Of a DNA stretch of 64,000 nt, positions 61,465 through 64,000 are shown one piece after another. Where the stretch lies: assembly GCA_046329585.1 (NCBI GenBank), contig JAXLUI010000001.1, positions 3,286,001 to 3,350,000 of the forward strand, written 5' to 3'. Each line of letters opens with the position of its first letter. Within the stretch, counting starts at the first letter, position 1. This stretch comes from DLKC01 sp002478885. GTDB lineage: Bacteria > Bacteroidota > Bacteroidia > Chitinophagales > Chitinophagaceae. The notes under the pieces are model-generated. The model was not told where the DNA came from and searched no databases. It saw only the letters and a list, made by a program, of their open reading frames with translations. The position numbers and the translations under genes are program-made.

Positions 61465-62868
61465 ATGAAGATTGCTTTTCATGGAGCTGCACGTACCGTA
61501 ACAGGATCGAAACATTTATTGACGTTGAATAATGGGAGGAACATATTGTTCGATTGTGGCCTTTTCCAGGGTCTCGGCAAACAAACCGATGAGTTAAATG
61601 CCAGTTTTGGTTTTGAAGCTGCTGCCGTAGACTACGTGCTTCTTTCTCATGCCCATATTGATCATTCCGGGCTCTTGCCTAAGCTGGTAAAAGATGGGTT
61701 TAAGGGAAAAATATTCTGTACGCCTGCAACCAAAGATCTTGCAACTATTTTGTTGCTCGATTCGGCCGAGATACAACGAGATGATACAAAATTCATTAAT
61801 AAAAAAAGGGCGAGGACCGGCCTGCCCCCATACGAACCACTCTATACACCAGAAGATGCTGAAAGCGTTTCCCCGCTTTTCGAAACGATTGAATACAATA
61901 ACTGGTTTACGATAGAACCCGGTCTTGATGTAATGTACAGCGATGCCGGGCATATTATTGGAAGCGCGGCAGTTCATGTGCGGATAACGGAAAACGGGAA
62001 AACCACACAGGTTAGTTTCAGTGGCGATGTAGGCCGCTACCGGGATATTATTTTAAGATCTCCGGATGTATTCCCACAGGCTGATTATATAGTCATCGAA
62101 AGCACATACGGCGACAGTCTTCATGAAGACGTTTTCGATTCACCCGATCTGTTGTATGGTTGGATAAAAAAGACTTGTTTCGAAAAGAAGGGCAAGCTGA
62201 TCATTCCTGCATTTAGTGTTGGTCGCACACAGGAACTGCTCTATTTTCTAAACCTGTTATTTAACGAGCGGCGATTGCTGGGAACAAAAGTTTATGTAGA
62301 CAGCCCACTAAGCAAAGAGGCGACTGAAGTGGTAAAAAGCCATCCCGAAAATTTTAATAAGCGGCTGAGAAAACTAATGGAGATCGACTATGATCCCTTT
62401 GCTTTCGACGGCCTGCAATTCACCAAAACAGTTGAAGAAAGCAAGCAACTAAACGAAATAGCCGAACCTTGCATTATCATATCTGCAAGCGGCATGGCCG
62501 ATGCGGGAAGAATAAAACACCACATCGTTAATAATATTGGTGATAGCCGGAATACCATATTAATGGTTGGCTACTGTGAGCCGAATTCCCTTGGAGCAAA
62601 ACTTGGCAACAAAGCACCTGAAGTAAAAATTTTTGGTGAATATTACAAGGTGCGTGCTGAAACAGGCGTTATGCGCAGCATGAGTGCTCATGGCGATTAC
62701 AACGATCTTAGCCAGTTTCTTTCCTGCCAATCGCCTGCCTCTGTAAAAAAACTATTTGTGGTGCATGGAGAATACAACGTGCAGCTTGAATTCCAAAAAC
62801 GACTGGAGAAAAAGGGCTTTAAGAATGTTATCGTACCTGCGATGCATCATGTGGAAATGTTAGAATGA
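61465..62868 (+). CDS. MBL-fold hydrolase with beta-CASP and RNA-specificity domains
   Basis: This 467-residue protein has the metallo-beta-lactamase site LLSHAHIDHSGLLPKL (HxHxDH, near residue 57), further metal ligands in DAGHIIGSAAVHV and SGDVGRY, a beta-CASP domain (FSVGRTQELLYFLN, VDSPLSKEATEV), and the C-terminal RNA-specificity segment ISASGMADAGRIKHHI with SAHGDYNDL and VVHGEYNVQLEF. This is the YSH1/CPSF73-like bacterial group, probably an RNA nuclease. Length matches. The ATG at 61465 starts the first strand. Confidence 0.92.
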   Translation: MKIAFHGAARTVTGSKHLLTLNNGRNILFDCGLFQGLGKQTDELNASFGFEAAAVDYVLLSHAHIDHSGLLPKLVKDGFKGKIFCTPATKDLATILLLDSAEIQRDDTKFINKKRARTGLPPYEPLYTPEDAESVSPLFETIEYNNWFTIEPGLDVMYSDAGHIIGSAAVHVRITENGKTTQVSFSGDVGRYRDIILRSPDVFPQADYIVIESTYGDSLHEDVFDSPDLLYGWIKKTCFEKKGKLIIPAFSVGRTQELLYFLNLLFNERRLLGTKVYVDSPLSKEATEVVKSHPENFNKRLRKLMEIDYDPFAFDGLQFTKTVEESKQLNEIAEPCIIISASGMADAGRIKHHIVNNIGDSRNTILMVGYCEPNSLGAKLGNKAPEVKIFGEYYKVRAETGVMRSMSAHGDYNDLSQFLSCQSPASVKKLFVVHGEYNVQLEFQKRLEKKGFKNVIVPAMHHVEMLE

Positions 62869-62891
62869 TCAGTTCGCGTTAAGGCTTATTA

Positions 62892-62950
62892 TTTTTTGCC
62901 CCCCGGCTTTTGCAAACCATGGCAACGTTCCTTGCGTCGCACACTTGTAC
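62892..62950 (+). repeat. Interspersed repeat, single unit (copy 20)
   Basis: TTTTTTGCCCCCCGGCTTTTG leads to GGCAACGTTCC and the core TTGCGTCGCACACTTGTAC at 62932-62950. The outer half is among the best preserved; no right partner is seen. Confidence 0.85.
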
Positions 62951-63560
62951 TGCAAACAATAAGCAGCAACAAGTAGTTTTAACCGATCATTTTCCAAATT
63001 AATACTATATAAGAACTGTTACATAAAGGCAGCAGTCACACGTTTTAATTGTAATACTAATACTACAAACGGTATAGCCACGTTGACAGTAATATAACCG
63101 ACCTGTCTATTTTTGGAATGCCGATTCTGTCGTTACTTTGATGTATAAAATTAAAACAAGCCCCGTTGTAAGAAGAAAAGTGGAAAAGAAAATTCGGGTA
63201 TAATATTTCGACAGATTTAGTTGCTTAAGTGAATTTTAAGTCATATATTTTTTTTAAACCAGAAATTAGCTATAAGTTGCCAATCCAATTTCCTAAACCT
63301 TAAATCCTTAGTAATGAAAAGCCTTTTATTGTTTTTCCCAAGTACATATAAACCCTAGGCCAAAGCCTTCACAAATAGTTTTACCGTTTATGTTTTGATG
63401 TAAATTATTTACATCAGGATCTTTTCGCTGTATCTTATTCACAATGCTTAGGGCATTTGATGAGAACGGAAAAGGTTTCGTTCGGATCATTAACAAAAAA
63501 CGTCTATGTAATACAGAACCAATACAGAATTTAATATCCAATTATCCAAAAATCCTAAAT
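62951..63560. other. Long AT-rich intergenic region, no gene seen
   Basis: No convincing coding frame, RNA or repeat was seen here. It should hold the promoter of the third glycosidase-like gene. The bases just before its ATG (CCAAAAATCCTAAAT) resemble the short AT-rich leaders of the other two paralogs. Confidence 0.45.
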
Positions 63561-64000
63561 ATGAAGAACTCTCTACCCAGGATCTTCGTGGGCATGCTTT
63601 GCCTGATCTATTCATCTTTGTCGGCGCAGGTTACCGACACAAACCATTACAATTATGGTATCTGGCAATCCTTCGGAAATCCAATTGCAAAATCTACCGC
63701 TCCTGAGATCAAGGGGCGTCTTGTGAATTTCAGGTGGGCCGATATTGAACCAAGCCCCAACGTATGGAATTGGGTCGCTATGGATACCGCGTTTGCGAGC
63801 CGGTCAAAAGACAGTCTGCCAATTATTTTCCTTGTATACACCAAACAGGATGCTCCTGATTGGTTGTATTCAAATGGGGTTCCAAAGGTGAATGAAAAAG
63901 ACGCATCTGGTAATATTACCGGCTGGTCACCGTATTATGCGAATGCGCAATACAAGAGTTATTTTAAACGAATGATCGATTCTGTATTTATTCACGTAAC
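63561..64000 (+). CDS. Third glycosidase-like secreted protein, truncated by the window end (paralog C)
   Basis: The visible 146 codons begin with a signal peptide (MKNSLPRIFVGMLCLIYSSL, cut near SAQ) and continue YGIWQSFG, GRLVNFRWADIEPSPNVWNWVAMD, LPIIFLVYTKQDAPDWLYSNGVPKVNE, GWSPYYANAQYKSYFKRMIDS. This matches the N-terminal domain of paralogs A and B, but is more diverged. The ATG at 63561 is followed by an open frame to the edge. It is on the opposite strand, 35 kb away from the other two, so it is not a simple tandem copy. The C-terminal domains are not visible. Confidence 0.85.
   Translation, partial: MKNSLPRIFVGMLCLIYSSLSAQVTDTNHYNYGIWQSFGNPIAKSTAPEIKGRLVNFRWADIEPSPNVWNWVAMDTAFASRSKDSLPIIFLVYTKQDAPDWLYSNGVPKVNEKDASGNITGWSPYYANAQYKSYFKRMIDSVFIHV

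Overview
The window looks like a stretch of Bacteroidota chromosome, most likely from the Chitinophagaceae or a close relative. The evidence is: several secreted proteins ending in type IX secretion (T9SS) sorting domains, SprB-like and PKD-like modules, a cobalamin-riboswitch-controlled TonB receptor, promoter boxes of the Bacteroidota type (TAnnTTTG, sometimes with a TTTG/GTTG box about 18-20 bases upstream), and a fused E1 alpha/beta 2-oxoacid dehydrogenase. The genus assignment is inference. No rRNA, tRNA, CRISPR array, prophage, insertion sequence or transposase gene was seen.

Layout. 0-2 kb: an ABC-2 export pair. 2.3-5.4 kb: a small conserved protein, a PhnP-like metallo-hydrolase, a membrane-anchored helix-hairpin-helix protein and an acyl-CoA dehydrogenase. 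5.6-10.1 kb: a minus-strand operon read from a Bacteroidota-type promoter through a cobalamin riboswitch into a BtuB-like receptor, a DUF6580 membrane protein, a small cysteine-rich protein, a Dph6-like ATP pyrophosphatase and MarC. 10.2-18.3 kb: an amino-acid permease, a giant AsmA-like protein and a large MscS channel. 18.3-21.6 kb: pabB, a very acidic protein and purA. 21.9-28.5 kb: two large paralogous secreted proteins with a glycosidase-like N-terminal domain; a third copy starts at 63,561 and runs off the window. 29.2-33.2 kb: glycerol uptake and catabolism (glpF, glpD, glpK). 33.6-37.1 kb: serC, DUF1015 and a TPR protein. 37.3-39.5 kb: a secreted protein with a C-terminal His/Cys arrangement like clan CD peptidases. 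39.7-46.4 kb: a two-component system, a GNAT enzyme, a DUF1080 protein, an alpha/beta hydrolase, methylmalonyl-CoA epimerase, a cysteine desulfurase and exonuclease III. 46.6-53.2 kb: the fused E1 dehydrogenase, an S74-type fibre with a T9SS tail, a lipid kinase and a T9SS cupredoxin. 53.2-64 kb: a PaaE-like reductase with a TetR regulator, an SRPBCC protein divergent from a ferredoxin-reductase-like flavoprotein, glyS, gpmI, a DoxX-like protein and a beta-CASP-type hydrolase.

Most striking signal. At least 28 copies of a short interspersed repeat occupy about twenty of the intergenic spaces. The core is 19 bases, TTGCGTCGCACTCTTGTAC or the variant TTGTGTCACTCACTTGTAC. Outside the core lies a GGCAT(TAAG)CG-like block, then a CCCGGC/GCCGGG block and a T-run or A-run. 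Sixteen cores form eight pairs, always with their GTAC ends facing each other, 55-192 bases apart, with unrelated interiors. The two core variants differ by a compensating change in a small dyad. This resembles a REP/BIME-type family, but no RAYT-type transposase is present here. One copy encodes the C-terminus of the permease, and another lies between the promoter and aptamer of the cobalamin leader.
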